Shown in pieces: positions 18,218 through 26,987 of a DNA stretch of 64,000 bases; position 1 is the stretch's first letter; the number at the start of each line of letters is the position of its first letter. Source of the stretch: UBA2779 sp965232165. Its GTDB lineage: Bacteria > Spirochaetota > Spirochaetia > DSM-2461. Location of the stretch: NCBI GenBank assembly GCA_965232165.1, contig CBDDOY010000001.1, positions 558,001 to 622,000 of the forward strand, written 5' to 3'. The notes below the pieces were generated by a model, which had not been told where the DNA came from, searched no databases, and saw only the letters and a list, made by a program, of their open reading frames with translations. The position numbers were made by a program, and so were the translations under genes.

Positions 18218-19447
18218 ATGCGTAAATCTCTGCTGACAAGTCTAATCTGCGGATTGCTCCTCAACATTCCCTTTACCTTTCCGCATCTTTTCACACAGGT
18301 TATAGCACTTCTCATTATTGCGCCCTTCCTAGCGGAATTGTACGGAAATAAATCCTTCAAAGAGAGGCTGCTGCTGACTGTCATCTTCGTCTCCGCCTGG
18401 ATGATTCCCCAGTGTTTGTGGTATGGCCGCATCATGACCTTTCCGGTACAGGCGGCACGCACAATAGGCAATGTCAGTCTGATTGTTTTAGTCGTTTCAC
18501 TGCCTGCACTGCTGCGCATAGAGAACAAGGCGGTTTTTTTCAGCGTCATTATCCTCGCCTGGACCGCAATGATCGCAGGCCGAGCCTGGGCGGGTTTTTC
18601 CGAATCTTGGGTTGTCCCAGACCTGTATCATACACAGTGGCGCAATGCCCTGATGGTGGGTATTGCCGATGTCTTCACCTTCATCGGTGTAACATTCACC
18701 GTACTCGTTATCAACAGCGTCCTTGCAATTCTAAACAGAAAAGCCGCCGTCATCACTGCCGCAACAGTGCTTGCCGTCTGTATCGTTTACAGTCTTCTCC
18801 TGTACCGCACCGAATTTGAATATGATTACAACTTCATAGCCATACAGCAGCCGGATGAAACGAAGCTGTTTGATGATACCGCCGCCGCCCTCCGAGACCT
18901 CGATACATCCAAACCGACATTTGTCCTGTGGTGGGAAAATGAACTGGCCCCGGAGATGCAGCCCAGAATTCAGCAGTTTGCGAAGGATCATAACCTGTTC
19001 TTCATCTTTGACCGTGAAACCCCATCCGGAGAAGCATTGCCCTATGATACGGCAGTGGCGATATCTCCGCATGGAGAGGAAATCCTATACAACCACAAAC
19101 GCCAGGCCGCCCCAGGAGAAAAGATTGTCACCGCATCCGGAGATTACGCCGCCATAGAAGTGTTAGATGACCTCAGCATCACTACAGCAGTCTGTTACGA
19201 TCTGATGTTCGCTAATTTCATCAAACTGGCTCCCCCGGCGGATATCGTATTCACTCCGGTCGATGATGCCAAATTCGGCAGGACCTACCACCGGCTTCAC
19301 TCCGCAATGATTGTGTACCGGGCCGTGGAAACCGACATGGCAATAATCTCCGCCGGCCCTACCGGACCCACCATGATTACAGACAGCAACGGGATACTGC
19401 GCCGTAAGCCTCTGCCGTTTTATTCAATCGGCACTCTGCAGCCTTGA
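18218..19447 (+). CDS. Lnt-like membrane protein with nitrilase-fold domain
   Basis: A 409-residue protein with about five to six N-terminal membrane helices (residues 1-190). A periplasmic nitrilase-type domain follows, in which the catalytic triad is recognisable: Glu in LWWENELAP, Lys in LYNHKRQA and Cys in TAVCYDLMF. This is the layout of apolipoprotein N-acyltransferase (Lnt), which adds the third acyl chain to lipoproteins. The protein is shorter than typical Lnt (~500 residues), so it may be a divergent paralogue with another amide substrate. It stands alone, ending 36 nt before a convergent transposase gene. Confidence 0.72.
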   Translation: MRKSLLTSLICGLLLNIPFTFPHLFTQVIALLIIAPFLAELYGNKSFKERLLLTVIFVSAWMIPQCLWYGRIMTFPVQAARTIGNVSLIVLVVSLPALLRIENKAVFFSVIILAWTAMIAGRAWAGFSESWVVPDLYHTQWRNALMVGIADVFTFIGVTFTVLVINSVLAILNRKAAVITAATVLAVCIVYSLLLYRTEFEYDYNFIAIQQPDETKLFDDTAAALRDLDTSKPTFVLWWENELAPEMQPRIQQFAKDHNLFFIFDRETPSGEALPYDTAVAISPHGEEILYNHKRQAAPGEKIVTASGDYAAIEVLDDLSITTAVCYDLMFANFIKLAPPADIVFTPVDDAKFGRTYHRLHSAMIVYRAVETDMAIISAGPTGPTMITDSNGILRRKPLPFYSIGTLQP

Positions 19448-19483
19448 AATCCTTGTCAAATGCCCCGAACCTTGTGTTCACCT

Positions 19484-20596
19484 CTAAACCTGGATATACA
19501 GGGGGCTGTAGCGATTAACCTTCACCCCTGGATTACGCCACTGACTGGACCAGGTTTTGACCTCTTCTGTGCCCAGTCTGAGCTTGCTCAGGAATGGACG
19601 CTTCAGCCAATACTTGCCGATTATTTTGTCCAGGTCTGTACGCTTAACTCCGGCCTCTTCCACGTGTGTTGTCATGTCTTTTTTTCGGGCTTCCTGAACC
19701 CGCCGGGCGATCACGCAGTTATGGTAGTGACGATAGACGGCCATGCGCGTCATCATCGCACTGGGACACCGGGCAAACTGTACCGTCTGCCGCACATGAT
19801 TGCAGGCATCTTTGCGAATCTGACGGTCAAGGTAATTCACAGGGAATAGGGGATTGTCTTTATTCCTGAACTCATTTGAAGATATACATTCATGAAGAAA
19901 GTATTTCCTGAAATTCTCAATCTTAGCGAAGGCCCGTGTATACGATTTGTGAAGGTCTGTCGTCAATATCTTTCCGGTAACCTTCTTTTCTTTAATCAGT
20001 TGAATAAGACCTTCAGTTATACTTCTAAACGATTTTTCGATGGCTTTCGGATCGGCCTTTTCGACGGATTCCAGTTCTAACCTCTGCTTCTTCTGTGCAG
20101 GGGTCATTCTTCCTTTGCGCCTAAGATTGGCAAAGCCCATGCTGTAGATGAACTCGGATGCAGAGCCGGCGAAGAGGTTGATATGATGGGGGAAGTACTG
20201 GGAAAAAGAGAACGATTCCAGTCCGTCTGCGGCCATATTTTCCTGCATGGGCAGGGCCGGAAGCAGTTCGGAATGAATGGCCAGACAGCACCGTGCCAGC
20301 CTTTCGAATCGGTTCTGAACGGTCTCGACCCTGACACCGAGGGCCCGGCCTATGTCGATAAGCCCTGAAGCGGTGACAAGATGCTCGAAGATCCTGGAAT
20401 AATCGATAGTTTTTTTGGCATAGTAATCTATGGAGAAAGTCTGATTAGAAAAAGTCCTGCGGCAATTCTTGCAGCGGTAGCGCTGAATTGGGCCGAAAGC
20501 CATAGTAGGATGAAAACCATAGCGGATATACCAGTTTTTCCCGGCAGGAGCGTCAAAATTGGGGCAGCCGGGATTGGGGCAGTGTGGAAAAGTCAT
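19484..20596 (-). CDS. zinc-ribbon transposase-like protein (IS1/ISL3-like)
   Basis: A 370-residue protein beginning with a zinc ribbon (CPNPGCPNF ... RYRCKNCRRTFSNQT). An HTH-like stretch (IGRALGVRVETVQNRFERLA) and a region with spaced acidic residues (AADGLESF, TTDLHKSY) that could form an RNase H-like catalytic core follow. The start at 20596 has AAGGAGG 5-7 nt upstream. I could not find convincing terminal inverted repeats around it, so the extent of any IS element is unknown. It may be an immobile remnant. Confidence 0.55.
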   Translation of the reverse strand: MTFPHCPNPGCPNFDAPAGKNWYIRYGFHPTMAFGPIQRYRCKNCRRTFSNQTFSIDYYAKKTIDYSRIFEHLVTASGLIDIGRALGVRVETVQNRFERLARCCLAIHSELLPALPMQENMAADGLESFSFSQYFPHHINLFAGSASEFIYSMGFANLRRKGRMTPAQKKQRLELESVEKADPKAIEKSFRSITEGLIQLIKEKKVTGKILTTDLHKSYTRAFAKIENFRKYFLHECISSNEFRNKDNPLFPVNYLDRQIRKDACNHVRQTVQFARCPSAMMTRMAVYRHYHNCVIARRVQEARKKDMTTHVEEAGVKRTDLDKIIGKYWLKRPFLSKLRLGTEEVKTWSSQWRNPGVKVNRYSPLYIQV

Positions 20597-20984
20597 AAAC
20601 ACCTCCTTGTCAAGTCGTTTCCCTACTAAAAGATGACTGGGGGCAGATGCCGTTTCTTTCAAACACCAAGCTTCTGGGCATTTGTTACGCTACACCGAGT
20701 TCCCCTCCTTTTCACAGAATACCCCTTTGAAAAACCACTCATCTCGCAGCGCAGGATGATCCCATAGCTTTTAGGACGCTATTTCTGAGGATTTCCATAC
20801 ACCAATCCGAAGGTCTTGGCCCAATAAGAGGAGTATTCCGGCAGCAGCGGGTATCGCTGAGCTTCTTGAAAAACTCGCAATCGGGGGTAAGACAATAAAG
20901 AAGTTAAACACAATCCTTCTACAGAAATGAATTACGGTCCATTCAGGAGTGATGACGGAGGGAAAAGGCTATTGATTCAAATAG

Positions 20985-21113
20985 AGACAGGCGCGGGCAC
21001 TTAATAGGCTATATGAGCATTTCGCCGATGCCGCAGCGGCCTGTAACAGGCATGCAGGCGAAAAAAGCCGAGTCAAGAAATCAAATGGAGTTATGAGAGG
21101 CGGCCTTGAATTA
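20985..21113 (+). mobile_element. degenerate MITE copy (right half)
   Basis: Matches the right half of the MITE: AGGCTATATGAGCATTTCG, GCAGCGGC, AAAAAAGCCGAGTCAAGAA, TCAAATGGAGTT and an altered end GAGAGGCGGCC. It lies in the 20597-21405 gap, where I see no gene. Confidence 0.5.
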
Positions 21114-21405
21114 AGGCAGGGCTGCTGCCTTCAAACACAAGACTTCCAGGCATTAGGTGCAGATTTTCATGAGGCCTTGAACCAATCTGTGTGTTGATTT
21201 ATACTCAGGCCGATTAACTGACGGGCATCTCAAGAAATTTGGTCTGTGATTAGAAGTTTTCCCCGCTTCTTGAGTTGATAGGTTGCTCAGGAAGCTAATG
21301 CTGGACAGGGTTCCTGCTGCATTGAAGCAGGGAAATATTTCTGCACTGGATTCACGAGTTCGTTAAGGTGCCCGATCATAGTTTTGAAAAACACGGAGGT
21401 CTATA

Positions 21406-22434
21406 ATGGCTAAAGTCAGAGTTGCGTTTAACGGAATGGGGCGCATAGGTAAAAATGTCATGCGTGTCATCACTTCGCAGTACAACGACAGAATTGAGAT
21501 TGTCGCGGGGAACGACCTTGTTTCCACGTCCGAGATCGCGGCGGGATTGCCCAAGGATTCCATACACGGCAGGTTTCCTGTCGCTGTAGATGTTATCAGA
21601 GAAAATGTCATCAGAATTGGCGAGCACAAGGTAACCGTCTATGCAGAGAAGGATGCCAGTAAGATTCCCTGGTCCAGTCATGATGTGGATGTGGTTCTGG
21701 AATGCACAGGATTCTACCTGAGTACTGAGAAGGCAAAAGCACACCTTGATGCGGGGGCCAAGAAGGTAATCGTATCCGCCCCCTGTAAGGATGACACAAA
21801 AACCGTTGTGATAGGGGTGAATCATGGTACGATCACCGCATCGGACAAGATAATTTCAAACGCATCCTGCACCACGAACTGTCTAGCTCCGCTTACTAAA
21901 GCCGTGGATGACAGCTTCAAGGTGATCACAGGGCTGATGTGCACCACTCATGCCGCAACATCCACCCAGAGAGTTCAGGATTTCTTCGGCGGCGGCAAGA
22001 ACAGAGCCACCTTGAACAACATCATCCCCGCTTCCACCGGTGCGGCCATCGCCGTCGGCAAAGTGTTGCCCCATCTCAATGGCAAGCTCAACGGGACAGC
22101 CCTGCGTGTTCCTACCGACACCGGTTCCGTTACCGAAGTGGTCTATCTCATTGAAGGGCGGCACAGTGCAGAGGAAATCAATGCAGCCGTGACCGAAAAC
22201 GCCAAAGGGATCAACGCATCCTCGCTCTCGGGCAAGATTCTTGATGTCAGTGACTACTATGAATGCTCGCGCGACTGTGTTGGCGAACCCTGGAGTTCCA
22301 TGGTGATTCCCGGTAACACCCGTGTTACCGAGGCCGGTGCGAACACCCTGGTGAAGATGACCAGCTTCTATGACAACGAAATGGGGTACTCGACCAGGAT
22401 GGCGGAGTTAGCGCTGATAATCGCCGCAGTTTAG
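21406..22434 (+). CDS. gap: glyceraldehyde-3-phosphate dehydrogenase (divergent type I)
   Basis: Converts glyceraldehyde 3-phosphate, NAD+ and phosphate to 1,3-bisphosphoglycerate in glycolysis. It has 342 residues, the catalytic SNASCTTNCLAP near residue 152, the N-terminal NGMGRIGK nucleotide site and the PASTGAAIAVGKVLP segment. CGGAGG lies 7 nt before the ATG. Several positions differ from common GAPDH: the segment after the catalytic His reads HAATSTQRV rather than HxYTNDQR-like, and the C-terminal NEWGYS motif is NEMGYS. It is clearly a GAPDH by motif order. Whether these changes alter cofactor or substrate use cannot be judged from sequence alone. Confidence 0.9.
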   Translation: MAKVRVAFNGMGRIGKNVMRVITSQYNDRIEIVAGNDLVSTSEIAAGLPKDSIHGRFPVAVDVIRENVIRIGEHKVTVYAEKDASKIPWSSHDVDVVLECTGFYLSTEKAKAHLDAGAKKVIVSAPCKDDTKTVVIGVNHGTITASDKIISNASCTTNCLAPLTKAVDDSFKVITGLMCTTHAATSTQRVQDFFGGGKNRATLNNIIPASTGAAIAVGKVLPHLNGKLNGTALRVPTDTGSVTEVVYLIEGRHSAEEINAAVTENAKGINASSLSGKILDVSDYYECSRDCVGEPWSSMVIPGNTRVTEAGANTLVKMTSFYDNEMGYSTRMAELALIIAAV

Positions 22435-22535
22435 CTAAGAGGGCGGTGCCAATGCCTGCCCCGCTAGCCGAGTGGAAGTTGGGAACCGTCCGCCTCCAGA
22501 ATGATGAAACTGGCTTTCTACGGAACGGCGATTGT

Positions 22536-22586
22536 GTGCACCCTGTTGCAGTAAGAATTATTATCCCTCTCTGTCAACAGGTGCAC
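22536..22586. terminator. inverted repeat between gap and the acyltransferase gene
   Basis: GTGCACCCTGTTG (22536-22548) can pair with CAACAGGTGCAC (22575-22586), leaving one bulged C and a 26-nt loop. It lies between convergent genes and overlaps the last codons of the acyltransferase gene. There is no clear U-tract, so a bidirectional terminator is only possible. Confidence 0.35.
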
Positions 22587-23370
22587 CCCATGACTCAAGC
22601 CTGTCGGCAATGAAGTCAAGTATTGCCTGATGTTCGGCCCTGCCGCGGCCGACGGGGCGGATTGGCTTGCCAAAGGTTATATGGCATGGAATATCATTGC
22701 GTATAGTACCATAGTTTTTGAATATTCTCCCGACACCCCAGAAATCTGTCTTAATGGCAACAGGAACGACGGATACCCCGGCCTTTACAGCGAGTTTTAC
22801 GGCCAAAGAGTTGAATTTTCTGTAAGCAAATACATCCTGTCGGGTGCTTTCCGGAAAAAGAATGATAGAAACTCCATTAGAAAGATGCCGAGTTCCTTCA
22901 TTCAAGACTTGCTGCAGGTCTTCACCGGGATGCTCCCTTTTGACAGGAATCACTTCTAACCGCTTAACTACCTGCCCGAAGAATGGTGTTTTAAGCAGTG
23001 ATGCCTTAGTGACGAATGTCATGGGAACACGAGATGCCACAAGACCCGGGAGCGCATTGACCTCGAATGTGCTCATGTGATTGCAGGCAAACACATAGGG
23101 GCCGTCTTCCAGGGGGTAATTATTCATGCCCTCAAAGGAGAGGTGAACGCCCTGCTTCTCTGTGATTCGCATGACTCTCAACGCCTGACGCAAGACAGCT
23201 TTTTGAGGGTCTCTTGCGACAAGAAATTTCAATCCGGACCAAATGACTAAGAGGCTGTACCTGAAATAAAACCAGAAGCCTCCCTTGAACAATCGACGTC
23301 TTTTGAAACGCTGATGCCGTTTCGGATCAGTGGCATATCGATCGGTTGTAATATCTGGCAGGTATATCAT
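22561..23370 (-). CDS. 1-acylglycerol-3-phosphate acyltransferase-like protein (PlsC family)
   Basis: A 269-residue protein of the LPLAT family, which acylates lysophosphatidate or related lipids at the inner membrane. Block 1 reads NHMSTFE, so the usual H-x4-D has become H-x4-E. Block 3 reads FPESTR where FPEGTR is normal. The basic N-terminus and one membrane-associated helix (YFRYSLLVIWSGLKF) fit the family. It follows the LRR gene by 10 nt and is probably cotranscribed with it, with GAGAG before the ATG. It may be a variant acyltransferase rather than the housekeeping PlsC. Confidence 0.8.
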   Translation of the reverse strand: MIYLPDITTDRYATDPKRHQRFKRRRLFKGGFWFYFRYSLLVIWSGLKFLVARDPQKAVLRQALRVMRITEKQGVHLSFEGMNNYPLEDGPYVFACNHMSTFEVNALPGLVASRVPMTFVTKASLLKTPFFGQVVKRLEVIPVKREHPGEDLQQVLNEGTRHLSNGVSIILFPESTRQDVFAYRKFNSLAVKLAVKAGVSVVPVAIKTDFWGVGRIFKNYGTIRNDIPCHITFGKPIRPVGRGRAEHQAILDFIADRLESWGAPVDREG

Positions 23371-23379
23371 TTCTCTCTT

Positions 23380-24201
23380 CTAATCCAATTCAAGGGACCC
23401 TTGGATACCGTCACGATGCTCGGCTTCATGGATTTTCTTTTCCCATTCGGCCTCAGTGGAGGCCGGGAGATCATTATACGATAGTTTAATGTCTTGTAGG
23501 GAAACGATTGTCAACAATGAATTCGGTACGGTTGTTATTCTATTCATGGACAAATCGAGTTTACGCAGAAATTGCAATCGGTGCCACTCGGCAGGCAGCT
23601 TGGTGACCTTGTTTCCCTGCAGGGAAAATATGCGCAGTGATTTTAATCGGCTTATGCTATCTGGCAAGACTTTGATGGAATTATATGAAAGATTGAGTGC
23701 CGACAAACGAGAGAGTTTGAGGATGGCATCGGGAAAATGGGTAAACATGTTTCCTGAAAGGTCCAGGACGCATAGGTTGGAGACTTCCGACAATGCTGCA
23801 GGCAACTGCTTGAGGGCCATGTTGCGGATGATGAGAATTTTCAGATTGGGCAGCTTGAATAGTCCATTGGGGAACTTAAAGTGACCTTTGCAGTCTTTGC
23901 GCAGAATTCTTACTCTTGACACCCGATGTTTAAGCAGAAAGGTATAGGGCGCCGAACCAAGCAGTTGATACATGGCGTATAATAAAGTGACGCTATTGGG
24001 AGTAGCCGTGAAGAATCCCTTGGGGACAATGCTGCCCCTTGAGTCGATTTGACATCCTTGAAAGAACTCCTCACATAACGATTCAAAATTCGCTTTTTGC
24101 CTTAGACCGGCAATGAGTGCGTCAATTTCGTCATAATCTGCGGTTATGAAGGTGTACCGCAATCGGTCTACAAGCTCTTGACGGTTGGAAGCAGAGGTCA
24201 T
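23380..24201 (-). CDS. leucine-rich-repeat protein
   Basis: A 273-residue protein. The N-terminal ~90 residues are helical and unrecognised. Residues ~95-255 form about six to seven LRRs of about 23 residues (LRIFSLQGNKVTKLPAEW, LRKLDLSMNRITTVPNSL and similar). No signal peptide is visible, so it is probably cytoplasmic. LRR proteins are protein-binding scaffolds and are common in spirochaetes. AGGA lies 8 nt before the ATG. The acyltransferase gene follows in the same direction. Confidence 0.8.
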   Translation of the reverse strand: MTSASNRQELVDRLRYTFITADYDEIDALIAGLRQKANFESLCEEFFQGCQIDSRGSIVPKGFFTATPNSVTLLYAMYQLLGSAPYTFLLKHRVSRVRILRKDCKGHFKFPNGLFKLPNLKILIIRNMALKQLPAALSEVSNLCVLDLSGNMFTHFPDAILKLSRLSALNLSYNSIKVLPDSISRLKSLRIFSLQGNKVTKLPAEWHRLQFLRKLDLSMNRITTVPNSLLTIVSLQDIKLSYNDLPASTEAEWEKKIHEAEHRDGIQGSLELD

Positions 24202-24225
24202 GCCAACTTCCTAATCATTGATTTT

Positions 24226-24408
24226 TCAGTCGATATTCCATGAACCGAATTCAATTTTGCCATCACCGTCTATTAATTTATACTTTTTCTGCCAGCCTTC
24301 ACTGTCGAAATCATCATATGAATCTCCCCTGCCGGTTCCATCATAGCTGAATGACTCACTTTTGCCCTCTTCTATAGATATATCAAGAGAGATAGTATCA
24401 TCCCCATT
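24226..24408 (-). pseudogene. gene remnant (C-terminal fragment)
   Basis: An open frame of 61 codons ending in a proper stop at 24226 but with no usable start codon. The product is acidic, containing SESFSYDGTGRGDSYDDFD and DGDGKIEFGSW, and looks like a calcium-binding or secreted-protein tail. It lies directly upstream of the LRR gene in the same direction and is probably the leftover end of a lost gene. Confidence 0.35.
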
Positions 24409-24530
24409 TCAGCCTACCATTGCTTCTCCTATTTTATTACAATATAATTCAGTTTTTGTCAAAAAGCATATCGACATGGTTAATACCCTGCTGTATAGTG
24501 TCCGATGACTTGCTATATAAGGAATGTGTA

Positions 24531-24710
24531 ATGACACGGCATGAAAGAATTCAAAAAGAAATCATCTCCGTCAACAAGGAGATTGAAGAGTTTCATTGTT
24601 CAGGCATAAAAGATAGTGAAACTGTACACAAATTACCGCCTGCTAAGCCCACAAAAGCGAATGCAAATGGCAAACAGACCAACCGTTGTTCAAATAAACT
24701 GAAAGTTTAG
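24531..24710 (+). CDS. small hypothetical protein
   Basis: A 59-codon frame starting MTRHERIQKEI, with AAGGA 7 nt before the ATG and TATATAAG just upstream, so expression is plausible. The product is charged and partly coiled (KEIISVNKEIEEF) with a C-terminal CS-N-K-L tail. It has no recognisable family. It ends directly at a degenerate MITE, which may have supplied its stop codon. Confidence 0.35.
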   Translation: MTRHERIQKEIISVNKEIEEFHCSGIKDSETVHKLPPAKPTKANANGKQTNRCSNKLKV

Positions 24711-24711
24711 G

Positions 24712-24800
24712 CGCCTCTAGAAATCATTCTAGCGAACCTGGCGACGAATTTTTCGTCAAGGCGAGACGCTAGAAGCTTAAGCCGGCTTCTATGGGAGCAG
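24712..24800 (+). mobile_element. degenerate MITE copy (left half)
   Basis: Starts GGCGCCTCTAGAAATCATT, a changed form of the MITE left end, followed by GGCGACGAATTTTTCGTCAAGGCG-like sequence and CTTAAG. The rest of 24801-25356 contains the structured repeat copy D and no supportable gene. Confidence 0.4.
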
Positions 24801-25180
24801 CCAACAGGCATGGACTGGCGTACAAATTGCTGTAATTAACCGTACGCCGGTATTGTCGGTGTTTTGACGTTCCTCTGGCCCTTACTGTCTTTAGGGGACA
24901 GGGGGGGGCTGGCTTCAATCATTAGGCACGCTGCCGACCGCAAATTTGCTGCGTCAAAGCAAGAATATAGCGTGACAGACTCCTCGCACATTGGCGTATC
25001 TCGCAGATACTCTGTTGAGCGAAGAAGGTGGACTGGCCGTATCAAGGGCTGCCCTTGAAGTCTCCCTTCCCCATGTGCGTGAGTGGAAAGTGCCTGGAAA
25101 CCGGCCGAACAGAGCTGCCGCATCTTCGGACTGCGGCGAGGCCGGTGTTCTGCACACAGCAGACCGCTAAAGGAGAATAG

Positions 25181-25308
25181 GCGCAAGGGATTGAAACGGA
25201 AATGCCGCTGGCTGCCCCGGCGATTGGCAATGAGCCGGGAGACAGGCAGCCAGATTAAGGCATTGCAGTGAAAAGCCCGACCCGAAGGGTTGCGCCCAAG
25301 TATTGATT
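25181..25308 (+). repeat. structured GC-rich dispersed repeat, copy D
   Basis: A good copy: GCGCAAGGGATTGAAACGG, CGGCGATTGGCAATGAGCCG, GGCAGCCAGATTAAGGCATT, GCCCGACCCGAAGGGTTGCG. It has the same layout and orientation as copy B. Confidence 0.7.
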
Positions 25309-25413
25309 ATAGGATGGCGGCTCTTCGAATTCCAGGAGATAGGCTATTTCTAGAAAGTGCATTTTCCCTGCCGGAATTCAACAAGAGGGCGGTTGGAAGG
25401 CGTCTTTGGAGTT

Positions 25414-26979
25414 ATGGAGTCCCCATCTTCGTCATTCTTATCAATGGATGACCCCGTCGTGGAAACTGCGCGGCGGGTGTTCGGCATCGGCTATCCGTTC
25501 CCATGGCAACGGCTGATTATCGCCGCCGTATTGGATGCAGCCCTTCCTTCTCTGAGCGGCGATGAAAACCCCGAACCTCTGCGGGAAATTGCCGTTCTGC
25601 CCACCGGAGCAGGAAAGAGTCTGTGCTGGATGCTGCCCGCTGTGATGATAGATGGGTTAAGCATTGCGGTCTTCCCGCTGCTTTCCCTCATGGCCGACCA
25701 GGAGCGCCGCCTCAATGAGTGCAGTGTTTCATCGGTTTGTCTGAGGGGCGGGCAGAGCAGGAATGAGCGAAACAAGATTTGGCATCAACTGGAAGGCGGC
25801 GAGGTTAGCATTGTGCTTGCGAATCCAGAGGTCCTGCAATCTCCCGAGGTATCCGGTCGCTTGGGCGGCCTGAAGCCGACCTTTCTTGTGGTGGATGAAA
25901 CCCATACGGTGAGTCAATGGGGCGACAGTTTCAGGCCGGCCTGTGCCGGTATGGGCCGTCTAGTCCTGGAGTGGAATCCCCAGGCAGTGCTGGCGCTCAC
26001 CGCTACTGCAGGCCCCTACATACGAAGCCGCATCACCACTCTGCTGTTCAATGAGGACAGCCCGAGGGAGGCATTGGCCGATCCGGATAGGCCGACGATC
26101 AACTACGGAGTTCTTCCCTCTTTGAGTAAGCATCATTCTCTGGAATTCCTTATACGCAGGGAAAGAAGACCGGCCATCGTGTTCGGTTCCACCCGTTCTT
26201 CGGTTCGGCAGGCCGCCCAATTACTCCGGTTCCGGCTCCATGACGACCATATCCATTACTATCACGCAGGTATGTCCCCCGAGGAGAAACGGCGTATCGA
26301 AAAGTGGTTTTTGACGAGTGCCGATGGTGTGTTGTGCGCCACCTGCGCCTACGGAATGGGGGTGGATAAATCCGATGTCCGCACGGTTATTCATACTGCG
26401 CCGCCGAGTTCCACCGAGGCGTATCTTCAGGAATCCGGCAGGGCTTCCAGGGACGGGAAGGGGGCCCATGCCTGGTTGATATGGACTCCTGAGGACATGG
26501 AGAGCGGTAACAAGGTCAAGGCCGATTATCAGGCGGCAAGACAAGCCGGCATGTTTGTCTATGCCACAGCGACGGAACGTTGCCGTCGGGAAATGCTTCT
26601 CAAATCATTGGGCATAGATGCCCAGGATTGCAGTGGCTGTGATGTTTGCGGGGGCAATCCATGGAAGAGGCCGCCGGAGGAGTATCCCATACTCAAATTT
26701 TTCAAGTGGAATAAAAGCCGGTTCAAGCAAGGTCAGGCGGCCCGCATCCTCATCGGGCGGCGGTCGATGGAAATTCGCCAGCACGGACTTGATTCCGTCA
26801 AAGGATTCGGCCTGCTCACCGGCTGGGAACTGGAGGATGCCGAGCAGGCCATCTCCAATCTGGTGTGCAGCGGGAAACTCCGCACCAAGAAACATGGGCT
26901 AAGGCATGGATTCCTGTCCGTCTCTTCCAGGGAAAACTCCCGAGGAAAAAGGGCCCGGAGAGGAGTCGGCGAGAGATGA
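25414..26979 (+). CDS. RecQ-family ATP-dependent DNA helicase
   Basis: A superfamily 2 helicase of about 521 residues, unwinding DNA 3'-5' in repair or recombination. Motifs in order are LPTGAGKSLCW (Walker A), DETHTVSQW (motif II, DETH instead of DEAH), LTATAG (III), YHAGMSPEEKRRIEKWF (V region) and ESGRASRDGKG (VI). A Cys-rich RecQ zinc segment, CRREML ... DCSGCDVC, follows. No HRDC domain is apparent. The start is uncertain: ATG 25414 is used here, and a GTG at 25357 is in frame. It ends 8 nt from the convergent fumC. Confidence 0.87.
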   Translation: MESPSSSFLSMDDPVVETARRVFGIGYPFPWQRLIIAAVLDAALPSLSGDENPEPLREIAVLPTGAGKSLCWMLPAVMIDGLSIAVFPLLSLMADQERRLNECSVSSVCLRGGQSRNERNKIWHQLEGGEVSIVLANPEVLQSPEVSGRLGGLKPTFLVVDETHTVSQWGDSFRPACAGMGRLVLEWNPQAVLALTATAGPYIRSRITTLLFNEDSPREALADPDRPTINYGVLPSLSKHHSLEFLIRRERRPAIVFGSTRSSVRQAAQLLRFRLHDDHIHYYHAGMSPEEKRRIEKWFLTSADGVLCATCAYGMGVDKSDVRTVIHTAPPSSTEAYLQESGRASRDGKGAHAWLIWTPEDMESGNKVKADYQAARQAGMFVYATATERCRREMLLKSLGIDAQDCSGCDVCGGNPWKRPPEEYPILKFFKWNKSRFKQGQAARILIGRRSMEIRQHGLDSVKGFGLLTGWELEDAEQAISNLVCSGKLRTKKHGLRHGFLSVSSRENSRGKRARRGVGER

Positions 26980-26987
26980 GGACAGGG

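Noticed and set aside
19450..20613. CCTTGTCAA repeated on both sides of the zinc-ribbon transposase as a 9-bp target duplication
   Set aside because: The right copy overlaps the gene's own ribosome-binding site and no inverted repeats lie inside the two copies, so it is probably chance.
24836..25186. 116-codon minus-strand frame before recQ
   Set aside because: No family-like sequence, no ribosome-binding site, overlaps the structured repeat, and biased composition from GC-rich repeats.
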